A stretch of 64,000 nucleotides of DNA from Piezodorus guildinii (GCA_023052935.1 CM041295.1:164567366-164631365), one strand, 5' to 3'; positions 39,501 to 51,279 are shown, numbered from the stretch's first letter. Translations and numbers: made by a program. The notes: a model not told the origin generated them from the sequence alone.

Positions 39501-42500
39501 ATTCGGGTGGTTTTTGATTATTTTTTTTAGCTTTATCCTTTATCCCCTCTTGCGTATTTTAACTTCATTTACATTTAATGTTTTTTATTGGATATTGGGA
39601 TGAATTACATGCAATTCGGGTGGATATGATTACGATTTTTTCGAGCTGTATTTTTTATCGTCATGTTATTTCAACTCGCTTTACTTGTTTTTGTTTTTAA
39701 TTGTTTAGGGGATTAATTAATGTGCTTTCCGGACGGTTATGATTACGTTTTTTTGAGCCTTTCCTTTATTTGCCCCATAATAATTCAACTTGCTTTTAAA
39801 TTTTTAATATTTTTTATTGATATAGAGATAATTATCATGCATTCGAGTGTTTTAATTTTCTTTTTTTGAGCTCTATCCTTTATCGCACTTGCGTATTTTA
39901 ACTTTTCATTTACATTAATGTTTTTTTATTGATAAAGGGATTAATTATCATGCATTGGTTTTAATGATTACGTTTTTTGAGCTCTTCCTGATCGTTCAAG
40001 TGTTTTTCAACTTTCAATTTACTTTTAAAAATTTTTTATTGATATTGGGATGAAATTATCATGCATTCGGGTTGGTTTTTGATTACGTTTTTTGACTCTA
40101 AAACCTTTATTGCCCCAGGGTATTTCAACTTGCCATTTTCTTTTTAATTTTATATAGGGATTAATTAATTTTGATTTCGGGTGGTTAAAGAATACGTTTT
40201 TTTGACCTTTTTCCTTTATCGTTTCATGTGTTTTTCAACTTGCTTTACTTTTAATGTTTTTTTATTATATAGGGATGAATTTTTCATGCATTAAGGGTTT
40301 TATGTTTACTTTTTTTGAGGGTCTATCCTTTATCGCTCATGCTAATTTCAACTTCATTTACCTTTTAATTTTTTTTTTTTTTAAATAGGGGATTAGTTTT
40401 CTGTGCTTTCGGGTGAATAGATTACGTTTTTCGAGCTGTATTTTTATCGGTTTATGTGTATTTCAATTTGCATTTACTTGTTATTTTTTAATTGTTATAG
40501 GGGATTTAATTAATGGCCTTTTCGGACGGTTTTTTGATTTCGTTTTTTGAGCTCTTTCCTTTACGCCAAAATATTTCAACTTGCATTTACTTTTAATTTT
40601 TTTTTATTGATAAAGAGAAAAAATTATCATGCTTCGGTGTTTTATGATTACTTTTTTTTAGCTCAATCCTTTAATCGCTCATGCGTATTTAAACTACATT
40701 TTTCTTTTAAAAGTTTTTTTTTATATAGGGATGAATTATCATGCATTCCCGGGGGGTTATAATTACGTTTTTTGAGCTTTATCCTTTATTGCTCTGCTAT
40801 TTTAAACTTTCATTTACTTTTTATTAATATAGGTTTAATTGTTTTTGCCTTTCGAGTGGTTATGATTACGTTTTTCGAGCAGTTTTTTTTAAATCGCTCA
40901 TGGGTAATTTCAACTTTGCAATTTTTTTTTTATTGATATAGGGATTAATTTTTTAAAGTGATTTTTGGGTGGTTTTTGATTACGTTTTGTGACTCTTTCC
41001 TTTATCTTCATGTGTTTTTAAACCCTTTCAATTTACTTTTAAAAGTTTTTTTTTTGATATTGGGAAAGAATTATCATGCCTTGGGTGGTTAAAAAAAACG
41101 TTTTTTGAGCTCTTTTTCCTTTACGATCATGCGTATTTCAACTTGTTTTTTACTTTTAATGTATTTTTTTTTATATAGAAATGAAATTTTCCATGCATTC
41201 GGGTGGTTATGGATTACGTTTTTTATGGGTTAAACCTTTATTCGCTCATGCGTTTTTCAACTTGCCCTTTACTTTTAATGTTTTTTATTGATATAGGGTG
41301 AATTAAACATGCATTCGGGTTGGGGTTTTATTACTTTTTAAAGGGCTCTTCCTTATCCCCATGCTTTTTTTAACTGCATTTACTTTTTAATTTTTTTTTA
41401 TTAATAAGGGATGAATTATCATGCATTCGGGTGGGTATGATTACGTTTTTTGAGCTTTAAACCTTTATCCTTTTTGCGTATTTAAAATTGCATTTACTTT
41501 TAAAGTTATTTTATTGAAATAGGGATGGAATTATCATTTCCTTCGGTTGGGTAAGATTACCTTTTTTGAGCTTTATCCTTATCGCTCTTGCGTATTTTAA
41601 CTTGCAATTTAACATTTAATGTTTTTTTTATTGTTTTAGGGGGTGAAATTAACAGGCAATTCGGTTTGTTATGATTACGTTTTTTGGGGCTCTATCTTTT
41701 ATCGCTCATTTCGTTTTTTCAAAATCGCCTTTACTTTCAATGTTCTTTATTATATAGGCATTAATTTTTGTCAATCGGGGTTTATGATTACGTTTTTCGG
41801 GGCATATTTTTAATCGCTCATGGTATTTTAACTTTTCATTTTTCTTTTTATTGATATAGGGATTAATTATTGTGATTTCGGTGGTTATATTACGTTTTTT
41901 GAGCTCTTTTTTCCCTTTTTCGCTCTTGCGTAAATTTTAACTTGCATTATTTTTTAAAGTTTTTTATTGATATAGGGATTTAATTATCAACCTTAGGGTG
42001 GGTTTTATTACCTTTTTTTTAGCTTTTCCCTTTTCGCCCCCTTGCTATTTTAAAATTGCCTTTACATTTAATTTTTTTAATTGATATAGGGGATGAATTA
42101 TTTATGCATTCGGTTGGTTTTTGATTTATTTTTGAAACTCTATCTTTTATCGCTCTTTCTTTTTTTAACTTGCATTTACTTTAAATTTTTTTATTTATAT
42201 TGGCATGAAATTATCAAGCCAAAAGGGTAGTTTATGATTAGTTTTTTGACTCAAACCTTTATCGTTCATCGTATTTCCCCCTGGGATTTAAATTTTTTGT
42301 TTTTCAATGATATAGGGAGAATTACATGGGATTTCGAGTGTTTATGAAAAACTTTTTTTGAGCCTATCCTTTTATCGCCATGGGGTATTTCAACTACATT
42401 TACTTTCAATGTTTTTTTTTTTGTTAAAAGGGATGAATTATCATGCATTCGGGTGGGTTTTATTAGTTTTTTTGAGGGTTTAAACCTTTATCGCTTTTTG

Positions 42501-44530
42501 CGTATTTTAACTTTTCATTTAAATTTTAAAAAGTTTTTTAAAATTTATATAGGGGAATTTTTCATTTCATTCGGGGGGTATGATTATACGTTTTTTGAGC
42601 TTTACCTTTATCGCTCTTGCGATTTTAAAATTGCATTTACATTTAATGTTTTTTAAATTTAAAATAGGGAGAATTAAACATGCTTTTGGGTGGGTATATT
42701 ACCCTTTTAATTTAGCTTTATCCATTATCGTCTTGCGGATTTTAACTTGCATTCTTTTAATGTTTTTTATTGATATAGGGATGAATTATCATGCATTCGG
42801 GTGGTTTATGATTACGTTTTTTTTGAGCTATATCTTTTCGCTCATGGTTTTTCAACTTGCCCTTTACTTTTAAATGTTTTTTATTTATATTGGGATGAAT
42901 TATCATCATTAGGTGGTTATGATTACGTTTTTTTGAAGCCTATCCTTTATCGTTCATGCGTATTTTAACTTTCATTTACTTTTAATGTTTTTTATAGATA
43001 TAGGGATGAAAAATCATGCATTTCGGTGGTTTTGATTACTTTTTTTTGAGCTCTATCCTTTATCGTTTCATGCGTATTTTTAACTTGCATTTACTTTTAA
43101 TGTTTTTTATAGATATAGGGGATGAATTATCATGCATTCGAGTGGTTATTATTACGTTTTTTTGAGCTTAAACCTTTATCGCTCTTTTCGTAATTTTTTT
43201 AACTTGCATTTTTTTTAAAATGTTTTTATTGATAAAGGGATGAATTATCATGCATTTTGGGTGGTTATATTACGTTTTTTTGAGCTTTATCCTTTATGCT
43301 TTTGCGTAATTTAACTTGCATTACTTTTAATGTTTTTTTATTGAAAGGAATGAATTATCCCTCATTCGGGGTGGTTATGATCTCGTTTTTTTTTAGCTCT
43401 ATCCTTTATTGCTCATGCCGTATTTCAACTAGCATTTTCTTTTAAAAGTTTTTTTTATGTTTAAGGGTGAATTATCAAGCATTCGGGTTTATGATTACTT
43501 TTTTTTCAGCTCTTTTCTTTAAACGCTCATGGGGTATTTCAACTTGGGAATTTACTTTAAAATTTTTTTTTTTTATATAGGGATGAATTTTCATGGATTT
43601 GGGTGAATATGATTACGTTTTTTGAGCTCTTTCCCCTTTTTCATTCATGGTATTTAAATTGCATTTATTTTATATTTTTATTGATAGAGAAAGAATTATC
43701 ATGCATTAGGGTGTTATCTTTACGTTTTTTTTTCTTAAAATTTTTCGCCTGTTTTTTCAACTTGCATTTACTTTTAAGTTTTTTTTTTTATAGGTTAAAA
43801 TTTGTCTTTCGGGGGGGTTTTTATTACGTTTTTGACTTTTTTTTTACGGCCCCTTTAATTTTTAAATGCATTTACTTTTATTTTTTTTTTGTTAAGGGAA
43901 AATTTAAAATGCTTTTGGGGTTATGATTACTTTTTTTTTAGCTCTTTCCTTTATCCTCAAATTTTTTTAATGCATTTCTTTTTAATTTTTTTTTTATATA
44001 GGAAATTAACAGCAAAATTGGGGTGTTTTGATTACTTTTTTTTTGGGTTTTCCTTTATCCCATGCTTTAAAACTTTCTTTAAAAATTTTTTTTTTTTATA
44101 GGGGGGAATTAATCTTCGGGGGTTAGATTCTTTTTTTTTTTTTTTGGCTTTTTTTTTTTCTCCCCTTTTTAATTGTTTCTTTTTTTGATATAGGGGTTAA
44201 TTTGGCTTTGGGGGGGTTATGATTCGTTTTTTGAGTTAATTTTTTTCGCTCTTGGGGTTTTTTTAAAAAGCATTTTCTTTTTTAATTTTTATTAAAGGAT
44301 TAATTTTTTCTTTTGGGGGTTAAAATTCGTTTTTTGAGCTTTTTTTTAACGTATGGGTTTTTAATTGCATTTTTTTTTTTATTGTTTGGGGTAATTAAGA
44401 TTTTTGGGGGTTATGAAACTTTTTTTGAGCCTTTCCTTTTCTTCCGTTTTTAAATTGCATTTACTTTTAAATTTTTTTTTTGATAAAGGGGAAGGAAAAA
44501 TTAAAAATGCATTCGGGGGTTATGAATTTT
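30530..44530 (+). repeat. Severely eroded satellite zone
   Basis: The 112-bp phase can still be followed, but with homopolymer expansions (GGGGG, AAAA, TTTTTTTT), lost bases and substitutions that fuse neighbouring bases into runs (GAGCTC to TTTAGCTC, ATCC to AAACC). Damage rises gradually from about 27.7 kb, peaks near 43.7-44.5 kb and stops sharply at the clean terminal inverted repeat. This fits unpolished long-read consensus better than natural decay alone, though array edges also diverge naturally. Lengths and base calls here should not be trusted. Confidence 0.75.
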
Positions 44531-44570
44531 TTTCTTTTAATATTTCTCAATAAAAAAAAAAAAAAGAAAA

Positions 44571-44948
44571 AAAAAACTTAATATTTTTTTAAATATCAGT
44601 TCGTAAAAAACATAACTTGATATCAAATATCTAAAAAAAACAACAAAAAAACAGTGATATGATATGCCAATATTATTAAAAAAGTCATAATTTTAATTAA
44701 ACTAATTATTTTTCAATAAATAAAACGGAATATTTAAGGCTAGAAGTGAAGAAAAAGGTGACATTTGACTTGGAAAAGGTAACAATTGAAGTGGAAAAGG
44801 TGACAATTGAATTGGAAAAGGTGACATTTGAATTGGAAAAGGTGACAATTGAAGTGGAAAAGGTATCATTTGAAATGGAAAAGGTGACATTTGAAGTGGA
44901 AAGGGTTACATTTGACTTGGAAAAGGTTACATTTGACTTGGAAATGCT
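44571..44948 (-). repeat. Right terminal inverted repeat with 21-bp subrepeats
   Basis: Reverse complement of 198-592. The non-repetitive part spans about 44,571-44,745 (shared AACTTGATATCAAATATCT, GGCTAGAAGTGAAG) and about ten 21-bp units fill 44,746-44,948, ending GACTTGGAAATGCT. It is separated from the satellite by an A-rich stretch at 44,550-44,578. Confidence 0.8.
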
Positions 44949-44952
44949 ATAT

Positions 44953-45430
44953 ATGCAGACAAAATTCAGCACATCGACATTATAATAAGCATCATTAATA
45001 AGAAACACCAACACACTCCAGGATGACAATACACATATTAAGGTATATGACTGATACCCCACCAGAACCGCTAAGAATCATAAAACATGAAGGAATTACT
45101 TCAGAATCTTATAGGAAAATTGACAGAATAATCTGAATCAGCTAACATCATGAGCCCAGAGTTAAATGTCACAATATACTCGTAAGTCTGTATTGTCAGA
45201 TATATGTGACAATAGGCAGTTGGGCTCTGTCAAATAGAAATTATTTTAATTCTATTACATTATCCTTAATTATTTGTGCATTCCTCATCATTAATATCAT
45301 TTCTGAAAATTTTATAATCCTATGGTAACATTTTTGAGCAAACATAATTCGGACTAATTCCTTCCAATAATTCTCAACGGTAAACTAATTATATCCACTA
45401 TTAATATAAATATTAATAATTTTTTTCATA
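44953..45430. other. Intergenic, nothing recognised
   Basis: AT-rich unique-looking sequence between the giant element and the first mariner remnant. I see no coding region longer than chance and no clear repeat. Confidence 0.5.
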
Positions 45431-46185
45431 TTCATTTTTATTAGCGCTTTTAAATCGGATATTGCGAGATCTGGACTATATGGTGGATTAAGCATGAGTT
45501 CCAACCCATGAAGTGTGAGGACGAACATTATTTTGTTGAAATAAAACTGCTTTTCGGTTCATCAAAGTAGAATAACTCTCCCGAAAACTTCCAGAGTAAG
45601 AATTCATAGAGCATCCATCAGGAACAAATTCGTGATGAATAACACTTTCAAAATTCCATAAAATCCATAACATGAATTTTTTCCCCGGAATTGCCCCCTT
45701 GCATCAACCGGAGAAGCAGTTTGACCTCGATCTAGCCATTGCTCACGAGTATTCGGATTTCGCTAGTAAAATTTCATCACAGGTGTCAATCTTTCGTCAA
45801 AATCTTGTGTCAGAAGGGTTTACATTTTCATCAATTTGTAACTCTTAGCTGATTGGTGAGGAGTAAGTTAGGGAGAGGCCCATCTACTGCTCATATCCAC
45901 CTTCCCCTTGGAGAGTAGATAGCGACTAACAGTATCTTTTGACACACCACACTTCATTTTCACACATGTTCTCGGGTAGTTGTGCATGGATTTGACTCAA
46001 CAGCTTCCTGTAGAACCCAGTCAATATCCATTGTTTGTCAACCAGAGTCTTTTTTCCTTTCCAACTTTGTATCTCCAATACTAAATTTTTCAAACCAACA
46101 CCGCGTAGTGTGCTGGTCAAGGACCTTCCCCATCAAATTTAATAATTTCACGAATTGCTTCAGCGCCTGTGACTTTTTTTCCCAT
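45430..46185 (-). pseudogene. Decayed mariner transposase, nearly full length
   Basis: On the minus strand the three frames together give a mariner-type transposase interrupted by frameshifts and stops. In order: MGKKVTGAEAIREIIKFD at the 46,185 end, CWFEKFSIGDTKL, then GVSKDTVSRYLLSKGKVD of the helix-turn-helix region, FDERLTPV, TREQWLDRGQTASPVDARG, NFESVIHHEFVPDG and FQQNNVRPHTSW, where an N replaces the D expected in the catalytic QDNARPHTS motif. The protein would have cut and pasted a mariner element. It is inactive because of the breaks. No terminal inverted repeats were recognised. Confidence 0.8.
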
Positions 46186-46409
46186 TAATACCTTAAAATT
46201 ATAAAAAAATCGTAGGAAACTGTCATGTTTCTTCTTTGATACAAATAACTAAACTAAAGTTCTAAATCGAATGGGATGAAACAAAGAGATTATTATGTAT
46301 TGTTGAGTACTAAATAGGATTAAAATATTTACAGTCTTTTAAAATCTTGAATTTGATTTTAAAAAATTAGCGTTTTATCAAATTCATGTTGGCATTTGAA
46401 TTATCACCA
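46186..46409. other. Spacer between mariner remnants
   Basis: AT-rich sequence with no recognisable coding content. It may include remains of mariner terminal regions, but I could not identify the ends. Confidence 0.4.
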
Positions 46410-46775
46410 CTGGCTATATTGAGGTCAAACTGCTTTTCTGGTTGCTTTAAGGGGGCAATTTGGAAAAAAATTCATGCTATTCATTTTTTGGAATTTCTAA
46501 TTTGTTCCTGATGAATGCTCTATGAATTCTTTACTCTGCTTGGAACAACTGGAAAGATTGTACGCGAAGTTTTCAGAGGGTTATCCTACTTTGATCAACT
46601 AAATAATAGTTTTATTCCAACAAAATAATGCGCGTCCTCACACTTCACATAGAACCAAAGAAAAGTTATAAGAGCTTTATGGGTGGGAACTCCTGCCTCA
46701 TCCACCACATAATCCAGCCCTCGCAATATCGGGTTGCCACTTGTTATACACACGCCTAATATTATGAAAATATCT
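46410..46775 (+). pseudogene. Mariner transposase fragment, catalytic half
   Basis: Plus-strand remnant matching the C-terminal half of the same family: RGQTAFLVALRGQFGKKIH, then FQQNNARPHTSHRTKEKL and GWELLPHPPHNPALAISG, spread over several frames with stops. It differs in sequence from the adjacent minus-strand copy, so it is a separate old insertion and not a simple duplication. The two lie head to head. Confidence 0.8.
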
Positions 46776-47009
46776 CATTCCAATTAAGGTTGAATCAAGA
46801 TATTTCTAGTTCACTGTGTTTGATGGGGTTGTACAGGCCCGTGGTGTAACTAACTTTAAAGAAATTATCCCAGGGTAATAATGTTCTTGAAAAAATTAAT
46901 TATTTCCAGATCAGGCAACATATTGAGTTGGTAATGAAGTCCTTTTGGTTTTTCAGGGTGAAATAAAACCCAATGTACTATAGACATAAAATCTATTTTA
47001 ATCTAAAAT
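46776..47009. other. Intergenic, nothing recognised
   Basis: AT-rich sequence between the mariner fragment and the LINE 3' end; no feature seen. Confidence 0.4.
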
Positions 47010-47625
47010 ATATAGAAAATAGAAATAGAAATAGAAAAATAATTTTTATTCTGGGACTGGGTCCCTTAAGAACAATATGATATGTACAATTAATATATAC
47101 AATGTGTCTGGCCACAAGACCAAAGGATTACAATTAATTTTTATTTACAAAGCTTTAAGAAGAAAAGTAGGATACAATAAAACAAAAGAGTAAAATAACT
47201 AAAAGAGTAAAATAAATGACTAACTTCTGATATGTTGAACAAAACTTAACATTGAAACTGATTCATAATAATTGATCAATACAGAATCATGAACAATAAA
47301 TAATAAATTTTCTTTTTTAATAGATATTTGATTTGAAAACTCATGCTTGTGGAGCGTCTGTTTGAGACGACAATAGGTACTCGAACAGCTGGGACTTGAA
47401 TGATGGTAGGGAAGAAGCATGGCGGATTTGAGTAGGTAGGGAATTCCAGAGAGTAGTTAGAGCGGACAAGAAAGGAATGTTCAAAACTTGTTGTTCTGTG
47501 GGCAGGAATATAAAGGTCAGAATGGCGCGATCTTGTTTGGAGCGAACTGACGGACGATATAAATAGCAGAAGTTTGTGGATATAGGGAGGTAGCTGGGAG
47601 TTGATAGTTTGGTAAAGGAATGATC
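47010..47625 (-). pseudogene. CR1-like LINE, 3'-terminal fragment
   Basis: Minus-strand reading gives SDLYIPAHRTTSFEHSFLVR, then after one frameshift LWNSLPTQIRHASSLPSFKS and QLFEYLLSS. This is the C-terminal end of a LINE reverse transcriptase and matches the end of the LINE at 54.2-58.9 kb (SDLYIPPH, IWNSIPSHIRNSNTLPTFKS). The 3' UTR ends with a small hairpin GGGACCCAGTCCC followed by CAGAATAAA, and the tail is a (TTTCTA)n-like microsatellite at 47,010-47,045. The element is 5'-truncated at about 47,625, as is usual for incomplete reverse transcription. Confidence 0.85.
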
Positions 47626-48469
47626 ATATGGATGGTAAAGGAAGGAATATATAGACCATTATTTAATATAACTTTTTCCTATCTTTCCACTAACTGCCAT
47701 GTTCATAAAATTTCTGGTGTTTATTGTTATAAAACTGATCCAAGTCGTTTATTATATCATTTTCCTTTTGGAATTTCTTTCCATTCATGGACTTGGGTCA
47801 CCAGAAGAATATGTGAAGACATTCTGTTTAATTATATTGTACATTGTAACTCATTAACACCATTGTAAATATCTGTGTTAATGTAACTGATTTATAAGAA
47901 TAAATAAACCATTCAATAAACAATTTGACCTAGGGGCGAGACACTGGTCTGGTAGCAAATCTTTCACCAATAATTATTGACATGAATGACTAACATCCCC
48001 TAGAGCTAGCTTAGCTCTTCAAATTACCAACCTGGCTCTGCCTGGTTGTATCTCCCTAGGTCAGAGTATCTCTGCCTTTGTAACTTTATGTGATCTATCA
48101 TTATTTCTCATCCACATTCAAACCTTCTCCCCACAAACCTCGATTGATTGATCTGATTTTGTTAATTGTGAGCAGTATAGAGTTGAATCAATTGTTTGTT
48201 CTGATGGATATAGCTAATAGAAAATAACACCCCAGAAATCCTACCATACAGAAATAATTATCATCTTTGGATGCAATTCGGGGTTTGACATTCTTCTAGG
48301 AGTCTCGCTACTAGGTCCCAGAGTTTGCTATGATTTATATTATCATAAAATATCCACTTTCTCTCTGTTACCAACTTTAACAAAAATGTTGAAAACCATT
48401 TTAAAAAAAAAAAAATAAATAAAACTGTTGAAACTACTCAATTGTTATATTCACTGACCGCCACCTGGA
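47626..48469. other. Intergenic, no recognised gene
   Basis: A plus-strand reading frame of 82 codons at 47,620-47,868 has no family resemblance I can name. It is followed by an AATAAATAAACC sequence near 47,900 that could be the 3' end of another old retroelement. From 47,926 to 48,469 I see only AT-rich sequence with an A-rich run near 48,400. Confidence 0.4.
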
Positions 48470-48895
48470 CTAATTCCTTTTAGTAGTTTTTCAATAATGG
48501 ATCGATCGCTTTGTTGCCGTTTCCCTAGTAAATCACACTGAAATGCATGTTGCCAAGTTGACTTTGGTTAGAGAAGGAGAGAACCAAACATTAGGTCTGG
48601 AAACATAGACTAGCTTATGCAAATGGTCTTCAATGCTTGTGTGCAACATACTAAGGGCCATAGCAATCTCTCACACTGATAGGGTGGGATTTAGATCAAC
48701 AATGGCCTTAACATTCCTCGCTTCAATTTCATGTGGGGGACCAGACTGTTAAGCATCATTGATGTCAAAATTTCCTGAATGGAATTTGGCAAACCAATTT
48801 TGACAGGAGTATTTGGTTTAACATCATCCCTATAAACAATTTTTCTGAGCTTCTGCAACACACTAACCTTTTTTTTAAATAATACACTCCCCATC
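48470..48895 (-). pseudogene. Mariner transposase fragment, N-terminal half
   Basis: Minus-strand remnant with YRDDVKPNTPVKNWFAKF, HSGNFDINDA, SGPPHEIEARNVKAIVDLNP and EIAMALSMLHTSIEDHLHKL across frames. This is the paired helix-turn-helix DNA-binding region of a mariner transposase. Stops interrupt it and the catalytic domain is absent. It abuts the 3' end of the minus-strand LINE, which may have inserted into or next to it. Confidence 0.75.
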
Positions 48896-49039
48896 AAAAG
48901 TGTTGTAAGACCAATTATTCTTGAGAAGTTCTTGGTTTTGACCCTAATCCAGACTTTGTTTATATTAATAGTAATAATAATTTATTAAATGAGAGATATT
49001 AGGGATTAGACATATCATTTTTATTCACTTTTTACCAAC

Positions 49040-51279
49040 AAACGATGGAATTCTGGACTAGAGGAGAGTTATTAAAGGATACTGAAGGGCAGGAAGTCAT
49101 AGGTTTACGACGAAGGGTAAAAGTAATTTGGTGGGATTTGTTGGAATTAATTTTTATCTCCAATTCTGACACCATACTTCTAGGTCTCGGATGTGGGATT
49201 GAAGAATGTGGGAGGGAGTAACTGGATCATTATCTACTGATAGCACACACGTGTCATCAGCATAAGTAGAAAGGAAAGTGTTAGGATGGGTTGGGATGTC
49301 AGCTGTATAGACTGTGTAAAGAATGGGTCCTAGGATGCTGCCTTGAGGAACACCAGCAGACTGAGAAAAAAAGGAAGAATAGGAACCATGGTGATTTACT
49401 TTAAAGGATCTATCAGTGAGGTAGGACTGGATAATGAGGTAATATGTAGGAGGAGGGAAAAATTGTCGGAGCTTGTAAAGCAACACCGGGTGCCAAACTC
49501 GATCAAAGGCTTGTTTTACATCGAGGAAGGCTCCTGTGCAGTACAATCCGCGCTCTAATGCAGAGGAGACAATGTCCACCACACGATGGCATTGCTGGAT
49601 AGTGGAGTGAGATGTTCTGAATCCAAATTGATGGTCTGGAATAATGTGATGGGAATCAAGGATGGGGTATATACGTTTCAGAAGGAGTTTTTCCAGAATT
49701 TTACCCATGATACACAAAAGAGATATGGGGCGGTAGGAAGATGGATTTTCAGGTGGTTTTTTGGGTTTCGGAATCATTTTAACTATGGATAATTTCCTGG
49801 AGTCGAGAAAATATGTAGTGCGAAGTACAGCATTGTAAATGTAGGTGAGGTATAGGATAGCTTTATAAGGAAGACGTTTTTAAGATATAGGAGGTGATAT
49901 GGTCATGACCAGGAGCTTTTCGAGAAGGTAATCTGCAAATGATGTTGGATATTTCTGAAGGATGGAATGCTTTAGGTGGGGAGGGGGACATTTGGAGAGG
50001 AATAGTTAATTCTGCTTCTATACATTCAAGATGATCAGGATTAAGGATATCTGGGTGTGGAATAAAAGTTTTAAAAAGGTGTGTTGGCCAAAAACCTGGG
50101 CTTTTTCCTCGTCTGATCTTGTCCAGCTTTTGGAATCGGTAAGGAGTGGATGATTGCAGTCTTTAAAGTTTAGGATTTTTTTTTTTAGGTCGTCCATAAT
50201 GATTTGTCAGTAGTATTTAGGTTTTCAGTTAAATTAAGTAAATTTTGTATTTTGAATTTTTGGATTTCTGATTTGAGTTTGTTAGTCAGTTTAGTATAAT
50301 GAGATTTGTCAGCTGGGTATCTAGTCTTATGCCACCTCGCTCTTGCTCTACGTTTATCCCTTAATAAGATGCAAATATGAGGTGGCAAGTTAGTCTGTGG
50401 TGAATTAGTAGTTGTTCTGTTCGACGTGTTGTCTTTTATACTGGTCCCTATTGATGTTATAAGTTTTCCTATAGCTCTGTCAATGTCATTAGTAGTCTTT
50501 AGTGGAATTTTCAGGTCTAATTTATTTTCTGAATCGCATCGAAATCTGTCCCAGTTGATTCGTCCTGTTAACAATGTAGGAGGGGAGGGTCTAGGAGCGA
50601 AGTTTGAGTGTAATAAAAGCAGAACTGGACTATGATCTGATGAAAGGTCGTCCAAGGACTTTACTATGGTTTGGGAGACGGAAATCTGGGAAGTGACAAA
50701 TATATCGAGGATATCAGGACGTTTTTTGAGGGATGTAGGCCAATGTGTAGGTTTCATGGGTGAAAGAATTGCGTAAGAGTTGGAGCTTGAGACATGAGAA
50801 AGGATGTTACATCGGGAATTGGATATTCGACAACCCCATCGTTGGTGTTTAGCGTTGTAGTCGCCTCCAGCTATAAAGCGCGGTCCGAGGGAACGGAATA
50901 AGGATTTAAGAAGGTTATATGATAGGGGATTGCCAGGAGGACAGTATACAGCTGAGAAGGTTAAACGGTAAGGACGAGTTGTAATGATTACTGAGGTGGA
51001 TTGAATGGCGTCAGTTGGAGTAGAAGGAATAAAGGAATGGGGTAAGGATTTGTGGATAAGGATGCAAGAGTGTTCCCCGGCATGGGAAGTGTTGTCTGGA
51101 TTGTCTGTTCTGTAAATAATGTAGTCTCGTACGTAAAAATGTGATCGTTGGGTAAAGTGAGTTTCAGTCAGAAGTGCAATGTCTATGTGATTATCATGTA
51201 AGAATATGTCAAGTTCGTCACGATGGTTAAGTAGGCCGTTAGCATTCCACAAAACGACAGATAGGGGCTTTAAACTCAT
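49040..51279 (-). pseudogene. LINE ORF2, frameshifted and C-terminally deleted
   Basis: The endonuclease part, 51,279-50,185, is open (364 codons): WNANGL, ALLTETHF, GGDYNAKHQRWG and SSDHSPVLLLL are present. Positions 50,184-49,778 need several frame changes. The reverse transcriptase reopens at 49,777-49,154 with PKPKKPPENPSSYRPISL, HQFGFRTSHST, FLDVKQAFDRVW, GVPQGSILGP and TYADDT. A one-base loss after WCQNWR shifts the frame, and coding similarity ends near 49,055. The region after the palm domain is missing, so no active enzyme is expected. The start ATG overlaps the ORF1 stop exactly as in the intact copy. Confidence 0.88.

Larger units (their letters stand above)
17471..44530 (+). repeat. 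112-bp satellite array, right block
   Basis: This continues the left block in the same orientation and phase family. It contains more variant monomers than the left block, such as GCATTAGTTGCTGTGCTTTCG followed by GGATATG, GTGCTTTCGGACGGTTATG, CATGCATTCGAGTGTTTATG, CATGTATTAGGGTGG and CATGCATTCAGGTGG. The variants recur in ordered series (see the higher-order entry). From about 27.7 kb, single-base insertions appear, and from about 30.5 kb the monomers are heavily eroded. I see no gene in this stretch; the many short T-rich reading frames are repeat artefacts. Confidence 0.96.
198..44948. mobile_element. Giant foldback-like element with a satellite core
   Basis: The left end begins AGCATTTCCAAGTC and the right end finishes with its reverse complement GACTTGGAAATGCT. 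The inverted similarity continues inward for about 0.38-0.40 kb: first about ten 21-bp subrepeats, then a non-repetitive stretch with shared blocks such as CTTCACTTCTAGCC and GATATTTGATATCAAGTT. ATAT lies immediately outside both ends (194-197 and 44,949-44,952), a possible 4-bp target duplication. The inside is a one-orientation satellite plus one inserted LINE; no transposase is present, so it would be non-autonomous. A shorter element at 59,028-61,421 has the same termini and design. An alternative is that two separate TIR fragments happen to flank an array; the match of both termini and the shared internal part of the TIR argue against this. No superfamily is assigned. Confidence 0.7.

Noticed and set aside
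630..44530. Dozens of 60-107-codon reading frames with repeating FQLAFTFNVF-type peptides
   Set aside because: They are readings of the 112-bp T-rich monomer; frames shift between monomers, peptides are hydrophobic low-complexity, and there is no codon conservation.
630..44530. Telomeric or CENP-B-box-containing repeat
   Set aside because: No TTAGG-type telomere unit and no match to the CENP-B box could be seen in the monomer consensus; centromeric function cannot be judged from sequence alone.
47620..47868. 82-codon plus-strand frame as a host gene
   Set aside because: No recognisable motif, no neighbours of support, and it adjoins retroelement remains.
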